Source of the DNA: Planctomycetota bacterium
GTDB taxonomy: Bacteria > Planctomycetota > UBA1135 > GCA-002686595
Assembly: GCA_029259635.1 (NCBI GenBank)
Contig: JAJDEU010000055.1
Span: 1 to 64,000 of the forward strand
Length of the DNA: 64,000 nt
Direction of reading: 5' to 3'
A program made the position numbers and the translations under genes. Shown piece by piece: positions 1 through 8,573 of this stretch. How positions within the stretch are numbered: the stretch's first letter is position 1; the number at the start of each line of letters is the position of its first letter. Under the pieces are notes generated by a model. That model saw nothing but the letters and a program-made list of their open reading frames with translations. It ran no database searches and was not told the origin of the DNA.

Positions 1-94
1 CTCCGGCCTACGGCCTCCACCTCCCCTCTGGGCTGTACCTGACACTGATCACTAACCTCTAACCAAGACCCGCTACGAGACTCGATGCCATAAC

Positions 95-421
95 CTAAAC
101 CCGCCGGTCACTGGCTCCGATCATCAACCCAGCTCTTTCCGTATCTACTCGCTCGCTGCTGATCGTCTCCTGCTCGATGACCGTTGCATAGAATTGTTTT
201 AGAAACCACCTGCAAGAGAACTGATCCTTGCCCATGCCTCGATCCAAGACCTGCCGTTTCCACGGAAAGTCGGTTTCGATTTTGGCGCCGTGCGTGCCGA
301 TATCGAGAACCTCTTGTCTCGTCGACGCGAAAAGGCTCGTGGAAGCGAGAGCCCAAAATCCGAGCGAAATGGCGAACGTCTTAATGTGATTGCGGCGCAC
401 GTTAGTAGCGTTATTCTTCAT
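95..421 (-). CDS. small putative secreted protein, unknown
   Basis: This 108-residue ORF opens with a charged n-region (MKNNATNVRRNHIK), a hydrophobic stretch (TFAISLGFWALAS) and a plausible signal peptidase site (LFAS), so a secreted product is likely. The rest is mixed polar sequence without a recognised motif. No conserved family is evident and the ribosome-binding site is weak. It may be a remnant of a longer secreted protein, because this end of the window is poor in genes and lies near a mobile element. I see no operon partner. Confidence 0.4.
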   Translation of the reverse strand: MKNNATNVRRNHIKTFAISLGFWALASTSLFASTRQEVLDIGTHGAKIETDFPWKRQVLDRGMGKDQFSCRWFLKQFYATVIEQETISSERVDTERAGLMIGASDRRV

Positions 422-937
422 GCTCTATTCGTATGTGTTCGACTCGTGATTCACGAGCGGTCTCGACCTACCGGGCTCTCCTTCGATCCGACAAACAAGG
501 TCCAAGGTGGCGGATCTATTCGCGGGTTCCCTGAAAAGGGCGATGATCTGTCCCTCAGTGAATCCGCACCTTTGCCTGTCTTCTTCCGCGAGATTCTAGG
601 CAAGAGAGACGGTGATACCTCAGTCGAAAATCGGGGAGCATCGGCATGGTGCGTGAACGGTTGCTTTGCTCGCGTGACCGCATCGATGGGCGTCGCCTGC
701 GACAGACACGCGGGTGGATGACCGCGGTCGAGTACGATCGAATGTCCCCGCGCTGGGAGGCGATCGTGAGTCGCGAAGAGGTCTATGAGAAAGCGGCTTG
801 CGCAATAAGGCGAGCCGTGCTCGACTCAAGAAACAAGCGTGAAGAACGCCGCGCAGTGCGCGAGGCGATCCTCGGCACGCTTCAACACTTTTCTGTCATT
901 ACACGAACCCGAGGCGGACGACCGTGGACTGCACACA
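422..937. other. gene-poor stretch of about 500 bases
   Basis: Open frames exist here on both strands, but none has a convincing signal peptide, domain, start context or codon pattern. The stretch lies between the small minus-strand secreted ORF and the plus-strand FG-GAP lipoprotein, so it probably holds their divergent promoters. No repeat or RNA gene was recognised. Confidence 0.4.
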
Positions 938-2209
938 ATGCGGAAGATGATTAGTGTGGAGCACATGTTTAAAATCGTTGGTTTGGCAAGGCCTGTTGCT
1001 GCGTTGCGATCGTTGCTCCTAGCCGGCTTGTTGTTTTCGTTCGCCAGCGCTTGTGGCATAAAAAAACACATTGGGCATTCAAAACTATTTGTGGTTGAGT
1101 TGCCTGTCCAGCAAAATGTTCGTTGCGCGTATTGGTTGCTTGGAGGCCTCAAGAATGATTATTTTAGGGGGCGAAGGGCAGTTCAAAGCGGCGTGATTTC
1201 AAGCCCAGGGGGAGATTTTGTTCACAGGACGAATTGGGGGGGCAAGGGTTTTGGTGCCCTCGGAGGCGATAGCTGTCCGACATCGGGGAAGGTTGTGATT
1301 GGAACGATCGGCTCGGGAGATGTATCACAAGTCGATGTGTATTCTGTTGCAGATTTCGGTGATAAGGCGCCGAGAAAAATCGATACATTTAGGGTGGGCG
1401 GCTTTTCAACGCCCTATTTTTCAATGGCGAGAGTGGCTGTTTTATGTGGCGATACCGCGGATTATGTAGCTGCACAATCTGTGGATATTGTTGATGGCTT
1501 TGGGTTGGTCTTGCTTGACTTGAATGACGGGGCGATTAGAGGGAGCGCTGGCAGCGATGGGGAGGTTGGTTTTGTCGGTGGGCCATTGCTTGCGATTCCA
1601 GATCAGGACGGAGATGGTGTTGAAGACCTATTGTGCTGTACAGACCTTGGGGAAAAGGTGTCGGTCTTGTCTGGGGCGTCGTTGTCAAGAATTAATTCGT
1701 TTTGGACGCTTGCAGAGGAGGACGGCTCGTTTGTGTTAACGAGTGCTTTTCTCAAGGGTGGCAAGGCGGCTGACGGAATCATTCTTGTGGGGCTATCTGG
1801 CGGTAATCGGCATACAGGCCGAGTGCTCGCCTTCGCTGAAGGGAATTTGGCGTTGAGCTATGAAGTGCAGGGGGCGGAGGTTTTTGATATTAGTGGACGC
1901 TCAATTGCGATCCTCGATGATCTTGATGGTGACGAAGTCGAGGATTGGGTTTCCAATACACCTATGATTGGGGCTGGGGGACGATCGGCTAGTATTTCGA
2001 TATTCTCCGGCCAGACAGGCAGTGTGCTTTCTACTATAAGCGGCGAGGTTGGGGATCGGCATTTTGCGTTAGATGTCGTAAGCGTGCCGGATGCTGATCT
2101 TGATGGATTACGTGATATAGGCGTACTCGTATTGGTCGATAACGGCGACCACATATTACGAACGTATTCTTCAAGAGATAAAAAACCGCTGCACGAAACG
2201 ACGCTTTGA
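938..2209 (+). CDS. FG-GAP/VCBS-like repeat lipoprotein
   Basis: A probable outer-surface lipoprotein. The N-terminus has a hydrophobic segment (LRSLLLAGLLFSFASAC) ending in a lipobox whose Cys is residue 39 from this start; ATG 965 would give a shorter and also plausible signal peptide. The body has Asp-rich calcium-loop repeats typical of FG-GAP (integrin alpha-like) propellers: DQDGDGVEDLL near residue 220, LDDLDGDEVEDW near 325 and VPDADLDGLRDIG near 385, each followed by beta-rich sequence such as 'SIFSGQTGSVLSTI'. Such proteins usually act in adhesion or ligand binding; no partner is visible. Codons are noticeably richer in T and A at third positions than in most of the window, which suggests recent transfer. 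A mobile element lies 30 bases downstream. Confidence 0.75.
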   Translation: MRKMISVEHMFKIVGLARPVAALRSLLLAGLLFSFASACGIKKHIGHSKLFVVELPVQQNVRCAYWLLGGLKNDYFRGRRAVQSGVISSPGGDFVHRTNWGGKGFGALGGDSCPTSGKVVIGTIGSGDVSQVDVYSVADFGDKAPRKIDTFRVGGFSTPYFSMARVAVLCGDTADYVAAQSVDIVDGFGLVLLDLNDGAIRGSAGSDGEVGFVGGPLLAIPDQDGDGVEDLLCCTDLGEKVSVLSGASLSRINSFWTLAEEDGSFVLTSAFLKGGKAADGIILVGLSGGNRHTGRVLAFAEGNLALSYEVQGAEVFDISGRSIAILDDLDGDEVEDWVSNTPMIGAGGRSASISIFSGQTGSVLSTISGEVGDRHFALDVVSVPDADLDGLRDIGVLVLVDNGDHILRTYSSRDKKPLHETTL

Positions 2210-2239
2210 TAGCGGGCTGTCGCGGGAACCCCGATTTTA

Positions 2240-2286
2240 GGCTCTCCTGCACCTTTAGTGGAAGCCTAGCGGGTGGAAAAACGCAG
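2240..2286 (+). repeat. IS left terminal inverted repeat (47 bp)
   Basis: This segment is the exact reverse complement of 3611-3657. It begins GGCTCTCCTGCACC and ends AAAAACGCAG. It directly follows the 8-bp direct repeat CGATTTTA. Confidence 0.95.
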
Positions 2287-2397
2287 CATTCGTGGATTCA
2301 GTGTGTTTTCGAGCACTCTCAGCGCGCCAAAGCTTGATGCACACGACGAGGACACCAGACTCAGGGTGAAAATAAAACCAAACCCTGGAGCCCCGCC

Positions 2398-3642
2398 ATG
2401 CGCGCTACGACGTTACTTCGAAAAGCCCTTTCCATCCAGCACCTAATCGTTCACGGCTTTGAGTTCGACGATCGAGGCATAGTTGTCACGGTTGCTCCAA
2501 CCAATCGAGTCCCACGGTGCGGAGAATGTGGCTCGATCGCGAGAAGCGTCTACGACCGGCGCCAGCGGTATTGGAGACATCACGACTTGGCGGGAATGAT
2601 GACCCGAATGCGCTATCCGATTCGTCGCGTTCGCTGCCCGAGATGCGAAAGCGTCAAGACGGAGCGAGTACCGTGGGCTGACTCTAGCTGCAATTTTACC
2701 TACGCCTTCGAGGAACGAACTGCGTTTCTCGCACAGCAGTGCAGCAAAACGGCAGTCACCAAATTGATGAGAATCGCTTGGCGGACAGTGGGTGAAATCG
2801 TGACCCGAACCGTGTCGGAGTACCTCGACAAGGGTGACGATCGCATCGACGGGCTTCGCCATATCGGCGCCGACGAGCTCAGCTATAGGCGCCATCACAA
2901 GTACGTCACGACCGTCGTGAATCACGAGCTCGGCGTTGTCGTTTGGGCGAAAGAGGGCAAGAACGCGGCGACGCTACGCGCCTTCTTTGAGGAGTTAGGT
3001 CCCGAACGCTGCAAGTTGATCGAAACGGTCACGATCGACATGTCCAAGGCTTTCATCAGCGTGGTCAAAGAAATGGTCCCGCACGCAAAGATGATTTTTG
3101 ATCGCTTTCACGTGCAGCGAATTCTTCAGGATGCCCTGGACAAGACACGTCGCGACGAAGTGCGCGAAGCGGAAACCAAGGAGCAGAAAGCGATTCTGAA
3201 GAACACACGAAACGCGATTCAAAAACGAGAAAGCAATCGCACCGACGATGATCTTGAAACGCTCGAGGAACTGAGAGCCAACAACAGCCACATCTTTGAT
3301 GCCATCTTGCTTAAGGACAGCTTCGCCGCAGTTCTCGACAAACGGCAGGTCAATGTCGCGCGGCTCAACTTAGAGCAGTGGGCGGTAAACGCAGAGGCAA
3401 GCGGGCTCGTCCATTTCCAAAGCGCGGCGAAGACAATCAAGAATCACATCGACGGAATTCTCGAGTACGTGCGAACGCGCTTCTCAAATGGCCGGACCGA
3501 AGGGCTGAACGGAAAAGTCCGAACGATCACTCGGCGCTCATTTGGTTTCCATTCCGCAGCCGCACTCATCTCGATGATCTTCCTGTGTTGCGGCGGCGTC
3601 GAGGTCACGCCTGCGTTTTTCCACCCGCTAGGCTTCCACTAA
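2398..3642 (+). CDS. ISL3-family transposase
   Basis: A DDE transposase of 414 residues that cuts and pastes its own insertion sequence. An N-terminal zinc ribbon has Cys41/Cys44 and Cys80/Cys83 (CGEC ... CPRC). It is followed by a helix-turn-helix region and the RNase H-like catalytic core with D159 (IGADE), D214 (TIDMS) and E368 (NGRTEGLNGK). All three catalytic residues are present and the length is normal for the family, so the enzyme is probably functional. The start lies about 110 bases inside the left repeat. The C-terminus 'FFHPLGFH' is encoded by the right inverted repeat. Confidence 0.95.
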   Translation: MRATTLLRKALSIQHLIVHGFEFDDRGIVVTVAPTNRVPRCGECGSIARSVYDRRQRYWRHHDLAGMMTRMRYPIRRVRCPRCESVKTERVPWADSSCNFTYAFEERTAFLAQQCSKTAVTKLMRIAWRTVGEIVTRTVSEYLDKGDDRIDGLRHIGADELSYRRHHKYVTTVVNHELGVVVWAKEGKNAATLRAFFEELGPERCKLIETVTIDMSKAFISVVKEMVPHAKMIFDRFHVQRILQDALDKTRRDEVREAETKEQKAILKNTRNAIQKRESNRTDDDLETLEELRANNSHIFDAILLKDSFAAVLDKRQVNVARLNLEQWAVNAEASGLVHFQSAAKTIKNHIDGILEYVRTRFSNGRTEGLNGKVRTITRRSFGFHSAAALISMIFLCCGGVEVTPAFFHPLGFH

Positions 3643-3657
3643 AGGTGCAGGAGAGCC
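3611..3657 (-). repeat. IS right terminal inverted repeat (47 bp)
   Basis: This segment is the exact reverse complement of 2240-2286 and is followed at once by the direct repeat CGATTTTA (3658-3665). It overlaps the last 32 bases of the transposase gene. Confidence 0.95.
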
Positions 3658-3845
3658 CGATTTTATTGTACGGGTCCGGTGAGCCGATATTCATCGACTC
3701 TACGTGTTGATCAGTGGCGATAGGCTCGAGTACGAATACTATGTCGATGCCGATTCCTACTGCGGCAGCCCCCGGAATCCGGGCCAGCTATAACTTGGAT
3801 CTCAGGGTATAACGAACCCGGAGGAGTCCATGCGAAAGAGTCGAA

Positions 3846-5216
3846 TCACCTTTGCGCCAGCAGCTCGTCGATCAACGCGCGAAAGCGCGGGTCGGTACGC
3901 AAATTGTCGAAGTCTTGATCTTGATCGATCTGCAGGGGGAAGTTGTAGCCGGATTCAACGCTCTTTCTGAGCCAACGAATTGCGTCGTCCAACTCGCCAA
4001 GACGCGAATAACAGCAGGCAATGTTGTAGCTCGCGTAGGTTGGGGAATGCTTGAGATCGTACTGCCTCTGAAAGCTCTCGATCGCTCCACGGAAGTCATT
4101 GAAGAATGAGCGCGCGATCGCGTATTCATAATGAGCTTGACCGTCGTTTGCATTTAGCGCGATTCGCTGCTCCGACCTCTGCTGCAACTGCTCAAAGCTG
4201 GTGGCATCGAATCGGTCGAGGAAAGCTCGCTGGGACTCCGTCAACTCGCTAGATACCGATTCGACCGGAGGCGCAGAGGTGAACGATAATCCCGGAAGGC
4301 TGATGGCGAAGAGCGCGAGCATGAGGACGAATCCATGCAGATTGAGCCTTCCGATCTGCCTGGTTCTGTACAGAGAGCGAAGCCTCTCTTTCACTCGCGC
4401 ACCGGACCCCATCCAATTCAAGAGTTCGTCGGGCATCGGTCGCGGGGCTCTTATTCGAATCGCGTCAATCAACGCGTTCGCGTAGGCGTGACGACCTTCG
4501 GGTTGTTGCTCCATGACCCACGTGTCGCAGGCGAGCTCTTTGAAGCGCCTGGATTGGACGATGGCGTATCGAACAACCGGATTCCACCACCAGATGCAGA
4601 CGGCCAGAACCTCGATCCAGGAAGTCCATGTGTCGCGCCGCTTCAGGTGAACCAACTCATGCAGGATGATGGAAGAGCGCGCTTGCGATGCGCCTGAAGT
4701 GTCGGATTCGGGCCACACGAGAATCGGATCTCGGAGGCCATAGATGAAGGGCGATCGAATACTCGTAAGCGTGACGACTCTTGGAGCTTCAATCCCCAAG
4801 GTGCGCGCTCCACGAGAGACCTCGGCTTTGAGGCGGGCGTCGGCCGATTGGCCAAGACGGATGCATTTGCGCAGGGACAAACTTCGAACCACCGAGCGCG
4901 TTAGAAAACAGACGCTTCCGATGCCCCACAAGATCAACAACCCGTCGATGAGGCTCAGCCCCCAAATTCCGACACCAGGGATCGAGGACAACTCGGTGGA
5001 TTCGGTCAGGAACAAGAGCGGCAAGCCCGCGCCGGAGGTTTCACTGGACCCGGCGGGAATCAGCGGAATCGAGGGCACCAAACTTCGAATCAAAACGGCT
5101 AGCCAAAGAGCGTGGCAGAGGGCCGGACGCCGCGAGAAGCAGCGCGATGCTAACTCGGCGCAACAGGCCAGCATGAAGATGCCCAGTAGGCTCGAGAGAA
5201 AGAACGTCGCGCTCAT
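3846..5216 (-). CDS. BlaR1/MecR1-like M56 membrane metallopeptidase with TPR-like tail
   Basis: A sensor-type zinc peptidase of the inner membrane. Hydrophobic segments near residues 4-24, 82-108 and 294-314 flank a cytoplasmic M56 domain with HELVH at 186-190 and the downstream E227 (KELACD) expected as third ligand. In BlaR1-type systems such a protease triggers removal of the partner BlaI repressor. Instead of a penicillin-binding sensor, the C-terminal 130 residues look like TPR helices (AHYEYAIARSFFNDFRGAIE, then YNIACCYSRLGELDDAIRWL), so it probably senses something other than beta-lactam. Its start overlaps the end of the upstream BlaI-like gene by 4 bases, so the two are co-translated. 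Confidence 0.88.
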   Translation of the reverse strand: MSATFFLSSLLGIFMLACCAELASRCFSRRPALCHALWLAVLIRSLVPSIPLIPAGSSETSGAGLPLLFLTESTELSSIPGVGIWGLSLIDGLLILWGIGSVCFLTRSVVRSLSLRKCIRLGQSADARLKAEVSRGARTLGIEAPRVVTLTSIRSPFIYGLRDPILVWPESDTSGASQARSSIILHELVHLKRRDTWTSWIEVLAVCIWWWNPVVRYAIVQSRRFKELACDTWVMEQQPEGRHAYANALIDAIRIRAPRPMPDELLNWMGSGARVKERLRSLYRTRQIGRLNLHGFVLMLALFAISLPGLSFTSAPPVESVSSELTESQRAFLDRFDATSFEQLQQRSEQRIALNANDGQAHYEYAIARSFFNDFRGAIESFQRQYDLKHSPTYASYNIACCYSRLGELDDAIRWLRKSVESGYNFPLQIDQDQDFDNLRTDPRFRALIDELLAQR

Positions 5217-5617
5217 GACTTTTCGGTTCCGCCCTGCGAGTCGGTTTCTAGTTCATCGAGAAGTTTGCGCAAGTCGCGCAGTTCCACGGACGAAAAGTTC
5301 CGCCCCTCGATCAACGACTGAACGAGAGGGACCGGTGAGCCGTCGCAGATCTTGTTGGCGATTCCGTCCAGCTGCTGACGCACCAAATCATCGCGGGTTG
5401 CGACGACCGTGTATTCGACCGCTCGTCCCTTCAACTCGGTACTGACAAAACCCTTGTTCGCGAGTCGATTTAGAAGGGTTTGAACCGTGTTGTAAGCCCA
5501 CTCTTTTCCGTCCGCTTGCAAGCTGTCGTGGATGGCACGGACGGAGCCGGTGTCGCGGCCCCACAGGACCTTGAGGACTTCCAGTTCTGAATCACTGATG
5601 GAGGAGGGAGGGGACAT
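5213..5617 (-). CDS. BlaI/MecI-family transcriptional repressor
   Basis: A winged-helix repressor of 134 residues from ATG 5617; a TTG at 5662 would add 15 residues without a better ribosome-binding site. The N-terminal half matches the family closely: ISDSELEVLKVLW, then the recognition region WAYNTVQTLLNRLANKGFV and the wing LKGRAVEYTVVATRDDL. The C-terminal half is helical and should dimerise. Stop and start overlap the M56 peptidase by 4 bases, the usual blaI-blaR arrangement. By family analogy it represses its own operon until the peptidase is activated. The target genes are not visible. Confidence 0.9.
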   Translation of the reverse strand: MSPPSSISDSELEVLKVLWGRDTGSVRAIHDSLQADGKEWAYNTVQTLLNRLANKGFVSTELKGRAVEYTVVATRDDLVRQQLDGIANKICDGSPVPLVQSLIEGRNFSSVELRDLRKLLDELETDSQGGTEKS

Positions 5618-5703
5618 GAGGTCGTCGAGGTTGGGCTGATGATGGGAAGCGAGAACCGTCAATGAGCGCTGGGGGCGGATTGCGCAGGCCTCACCCCTTC
5701 AAT

Positions 5704-6942
5704 TTACTCGATCGTTTGAACGACGAGATTGCTAAGTCGACAACTAACCGGTTCGTACACCTGAAAACCGATGGTCGTACCCAAGAGATCATTTCCCAAA
5801 GTGGCGCTGATACGCGAGTTGCCCGCCGCATTGGCCATCCGCAGCTTTACGAACGGATTGACGATTCCCATCAACATGTGGGGGCACGTGGGAAAGGGAA
5901 CCGATCCAAGCGTGGTTCCAATGAGCCAGGCCTGCACATTTCCCGGCGTCCCACCCTGCACTTGCATCGAATTGAAGGCGTTAATCGTGCCGGGTGACAT
6001 GCGCTTCAATCGGAGATTGGGGTTGGTGTGAAACGAGATGAACACGGGCAAATCCAATCCACCGGAGCCCACATTGACGGCCACGCCCTCCCAACTTCCG
6101 TCGGTCCCATTGAATCGACGCACGTTCCCCACGTTCAGGCTCGCCGCATACACGTTGCCGTCGATGGGGGAAACCGCTAATCCCGTTGTGCCCGTGTAGT
6201 TCGGGTTGATGAACTTACGGATGAATTTGCCTTTCGAGTTGTAGAGCAAGATTTGATTCGTGGCCTGGCTGGTAACCAGCACCGTTCCGTTGGTTCGAAA
6301 GACAACCGTACGCGGGTTTCTCAATTCACCGGCCGCGTTCGCGATAAAGGCCCCGAGGGAAGCGCCCGTCTTTCCGTCGTACTTGAGAACGCGCCGATTG
6401 AAAAAGCTCGGTACGTAGAGGTGTCCGTCCGGTCCAAAGGTCATTCCGGCGTCAGGCCCATTCAGACCGCCGGCGCCGTCGCTCACAAAAGTATCGATGT
6501 AGGCGCCCGTGGTCCCGTCGTAGCGAAGCACTCGATCGTTATTGAAGCTCGAGACGTACAGGTTGCCGTCTTCGCCGAAGATCACGCTGGCTGGCCCATC
6601 GAGGGGGCCGTTCTCGTCATCGGGTGTTGCGGGATCGTCGGCAACAAACTCGTCGATCAACAAGAAAGTCGTGCCATCAAAGCGCAGAACCTTGTCGGTC
6701 GCCTCTTCTGCGATGTACACGTTTCCGTCCGGACCCGTAACGATTCCGAGGGGATCGGAGACATTCCCAACCATCCCCAGGAACGCACCGGTCTCAAAGT
6801 CATAGCGATGAACACCGCTGTTGAATCCCGACACGAGGATCTCCTGACCGGAAGAGAGCGGGGCGAGCGCTGTTGCCGCGATGATCGGGATGAGAAGGGT
6901 TCGGAGCGAGGTCGGCAGATGGATGATGGACATGATGGACAT
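5704..6942 (-). CDS. secreted NHL/beta-propeller repeat protein
   Basis: A 412-residue exported protein. A signal peptide (LRTLLIPIIAATALAPLSSG) precedes about six propeller blades built on the recurring pattern GPDGNVYIAE.... / GEDGNLYVSS.... / GPDGHLYVPS... followed by 'VLRYDGTTGAYIDTFV'-type strands. About 100 C-terminal residues (from LRLKRMSPG) form a separate beta-rich domain with Cys pairs. The start is uncertain because MSIMSII offers ATG at 6942 and 6933. No catalytic residues were recognised; a binding or scaffolding role is likely. A perfect 16-bp palindrome lies about 35 bases upstream. Confidence 0.8.
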   Translation of the reverse strand: MSIMSIIHLPTSLRTLLIPIIAATALAPLSSGQEILVSGFNSGVHRYDFETGAFLGMVGNVSDPLGIVTGPDGNVYIAEEATDKVLRFDGTTFLLIDEFVADDPATPDDENGPLDGPASVIFGEDGNLYVSSFNNDRVLRYDGTTGAYIDTFVSDGAGGLNGPDAGMTFGPDGHLYVPSFFNRRVLKYDGKTGASLGAFIANAAGELRNPRTVVFRTNGTVLVTSQATNQILLYNSKGKFIRKFINPNYTGTTGLAVSPIDGNVYAASLNVGNVRRFNGTDGSWEGVAVNVGSGGLDLPVFISFHTNPNLRLKRMSPGTINAFNSMQVQGGTPGNVQAWLIGTTLGSVPFPTCPHMLMGIVNPFVKLRMANAAGNSRISATLGNDLLGTTIGFQVYEPVSCRLSNLVVQTIE

Positions 6943-6976
6943 GATGGTCTCTGGGAATTCGGGGCTTTTACGGACG

Positions 6977-7014
6977 CCTACAGGGTGTAGGACTGCACTC
7001 CTACACCCTGTAGG
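6977..7014. promoter_or_regulatory. perfect 16-bp inverted repeat upstream of the propeller gene
   Basis: CCTACAGGGTGTAGGA at 6977-6992 is repeated exactly as its reverse complement at 6999-7014, separated by the 6-base spacer CTGCAC. It lies in the leader or promoter of the minus-strand propeller gene that starts at 6942. There is no T-run on either side, so an operator or an RNA hairpin in the 5' leader is more likely than an intrinsic terminator. Confidence 0.6.
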
Positions 7015-7453
7015 TGGCGCGGTGAACTGTCAAGAGCCCCAAACGGCAATTCAACGTAAATGCCCCGTGAGCAGGTCGCCCAGCCGCTCCTTGTCGCCTG
7101 GGAAGCGACACACCTCATTCGCGAAGGCGGTCGTCCGTCCGGAATCCCTGTTCCCGGTTGTGCTCCTCACCAAGGCGCTTCCCTCTCCCCGTTCCTAGCG
7201 CAGCCTTCGGATCGTCGCCCAGACCTTTCCGGTCTGGGAGGACGCACGAAGACGCGTTTCGCTCCGCGCTCTTCGATCTGCGTTCCATCCGATGAGCGCG
7301 GGATCCGTCCGTCGCCGGGCTCTCGAGAAATGTGATTCGGTTTCGGAAGCGCCGCCCCTGACAGAGCAACGGGCTCTCGATGCCGGAGAGCGGCCGACGA
7401 GGTGCTCTCTCACTCGCCGGGTTTTTCATCACTTCTGCTCAGGGGATCTTCCT
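7015..7453. other. non-coding stretch between divergent genes
   Basis: Over 400 bases between the palindrome and the exo/endonuclease-like gene hold only short open frames, with no domains or credible start sites. Divergent promoters are expected here. The sequence AGGGGA at 7441-7446 is the likely ribosome-binding site of the following gene. Confidence 0.4.
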
Positions 7454-8305
7454 ATGCCTAAGTTCTCGTTCTTGTCGTGGAATGTTCGCATGTACAACGG
7501 CAGCAAGAAGCGCCTGGAGGACGCGGATCAGTTGATCACCGAGCTCGACCCAGACGTGATCGGGCTGCTCGAGTTCAAAGCCAAGAAGAAAGCGCGGGAG
7601 TTGATGTTCGATCGGTTTCCTGAGTACGACTGGAGTGCTACGGACAGCACCGGAAACCTCGAGGTCTTGATCGGTTTTCGCCGCGGGAAGTTCGATCAGG
7701 TGATCTTCTCGCAGAAGCGCACGTTCAACAACACGGAACGAACGCTTCGGCCCGGAGCACTCATCTCCGTCAAGACTCAGGGGCGCTGGTACAGCCTTCT
7801 GTATCTACACACCGACTCAGGAACGATGCACACGGACTACAAGAATCGGTGGAAGGTTTTTTCGAAGATCTGGAAACTCGAGGAGGCGCTGAAGAAACAC
7901 AGTCCGACGAAACAGCGCAGCTTGATCGTGCTGGGGGACCTGAACACGATGGGCAAAACGAATCCCGGCAAGCTGAGCGGAGCGGAAGAGATCGATGCAC
8001 TGGAGAAGAAGGCCAATAAGAACGGAATGGTGCTGCTGACCAAAGACGAGCCCAATACCTGGAGCCAGTGGGGCAAGGGGCCGCGCCAGAACAGGCGCAA
8101 ACTCAAGGTCAGCGAGCTGGGCGGCACGATGCACTCCGACCTCGACCACGTCCTGGCCAGTAAGAACCTCGACTTCGTGGCCCATGGCGCGGATGGCTCA
8201 TCGGCTATTCACGTGAAGGGCTGGCCGCAACTTTCCGGCAAAGAGCGCGTCGACTTTCTGTGGTCGCTCTCCGATCACAGCGCGCTGTTCGGCGAGGTGT
8301 GGTAG
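7454..8305 (+). CDS. endonuclease/exonuclease/phosphatase-family hydrolase
   Basis: A 283-residue metal-dependent hydrolase of the DNase I-like EEP fold. The family motifs are in order: FLSWNVRMYNG at the N-terminus, the catalytic Glu in DVIGLLEFKAKK, LGDLNTMG in the middle, SDLDHVLAS, and the terminal LSDHSALF. The fold covers nucleases, phosphodiesterases and lipid phosphatases, so the substrate cannot be named. ATG 7454 is preceded by AGGGGA at good spacing; the open frame extends further upstream but without support. No signal peptide is seen. It is probably a single-gene unit. Confidence 0.85.
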   Translation: MPKFSFLSWNVRMYNGSKKRLEDADQLITELDPDVIGLLEFKAKKKARELMFDRFPEYDWSATDSTGNLEVLIGFRRGKFDQVIFSQKRTFNNTERTLRPGALISVKTQGRWYSLLYLHTDSGTMHTDYKNRWKVFSKIWKLEEALKKHSPTKQRSLIVLGDLNTMGKTNPGKLSGAEEIDALEKKANKNGMVLLTKDEPNTWSQWGKGPRQNRRKLKVSELGGTMHSDLDHVLASKNLDFVAHGADGSSAIHVKGWPQLSGKERVDFLWSLSDHSALFGEVW

Positions 8306-8573
8306 CGGGACGGGTCCCAGGCGGCTCATAGAGGTCTATCAAGGACCACATTCACCGTCTTGAGAACCGCCGGAGAGCTTGTTTGTTTCGGTAAGCGTCA
8401 CAGCAGTCAGGCGCTTCGGAGCCGAGCCGAGTTCGTGTGGTTTCGGTGAAAGTGAACCGAGTCGATTTGCCGGCTCTCAAGATTCGGGTCGGGCTCTTTC
8501 TCAATAATGGATGCGCGGGTAGATTCAAACGCTGTTCCTGCTTGTGGCCGCCCGCGATTCCTTCGAAAGACCT

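Larger units (their letters stand above)
2232..3665. mobile_element. ISL3-family insertion sequence with 8-bp target duplication
   Basis: A complete insertion sequence occupies 2240-3657 (1418 bases). It is bounded by 47-bp perfect terminal inverted repeats and flanked by the direct repeat CGATTTTA at 2232-2239 and 3658-3665. An 8-bp duplication is the known ISL3-family signature. The single transposase gene is intact and its last codons and stop lie inside the right inverted repeat. Perfect ends, an intact duplication and an intact catalytic triad all point to a recent insertion. It landed just after the FG-GAP gene and breaks no recognisable gene. Confidence 0.93.

Noticed and set aside
646-954. 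102-residue plus-strand frame before the FG-GAP lipoprotein
   Set aside because: A helical stretch (EEVYEKAACAIRRAVL) is suggestive, but there is no ribosome-binding site, domain or codon support.
3666-3793. In-frame piece after the insertion sequence ending EYEYYVDADSYCGSPRNPGQL
   Set aside because: It looks like the end of a secreted protein and could be a remnant of a gene near the insertion, but it has no start and does not join cleanly to the upstream FG-GAP gene.
6903-6955. Tandem ATGGACATG repeats at the start of the propeller gene
   Set aside because: They encode the N-terminus MSIMSII and are too short to call a separate repeat; they only make the start ambiguous.
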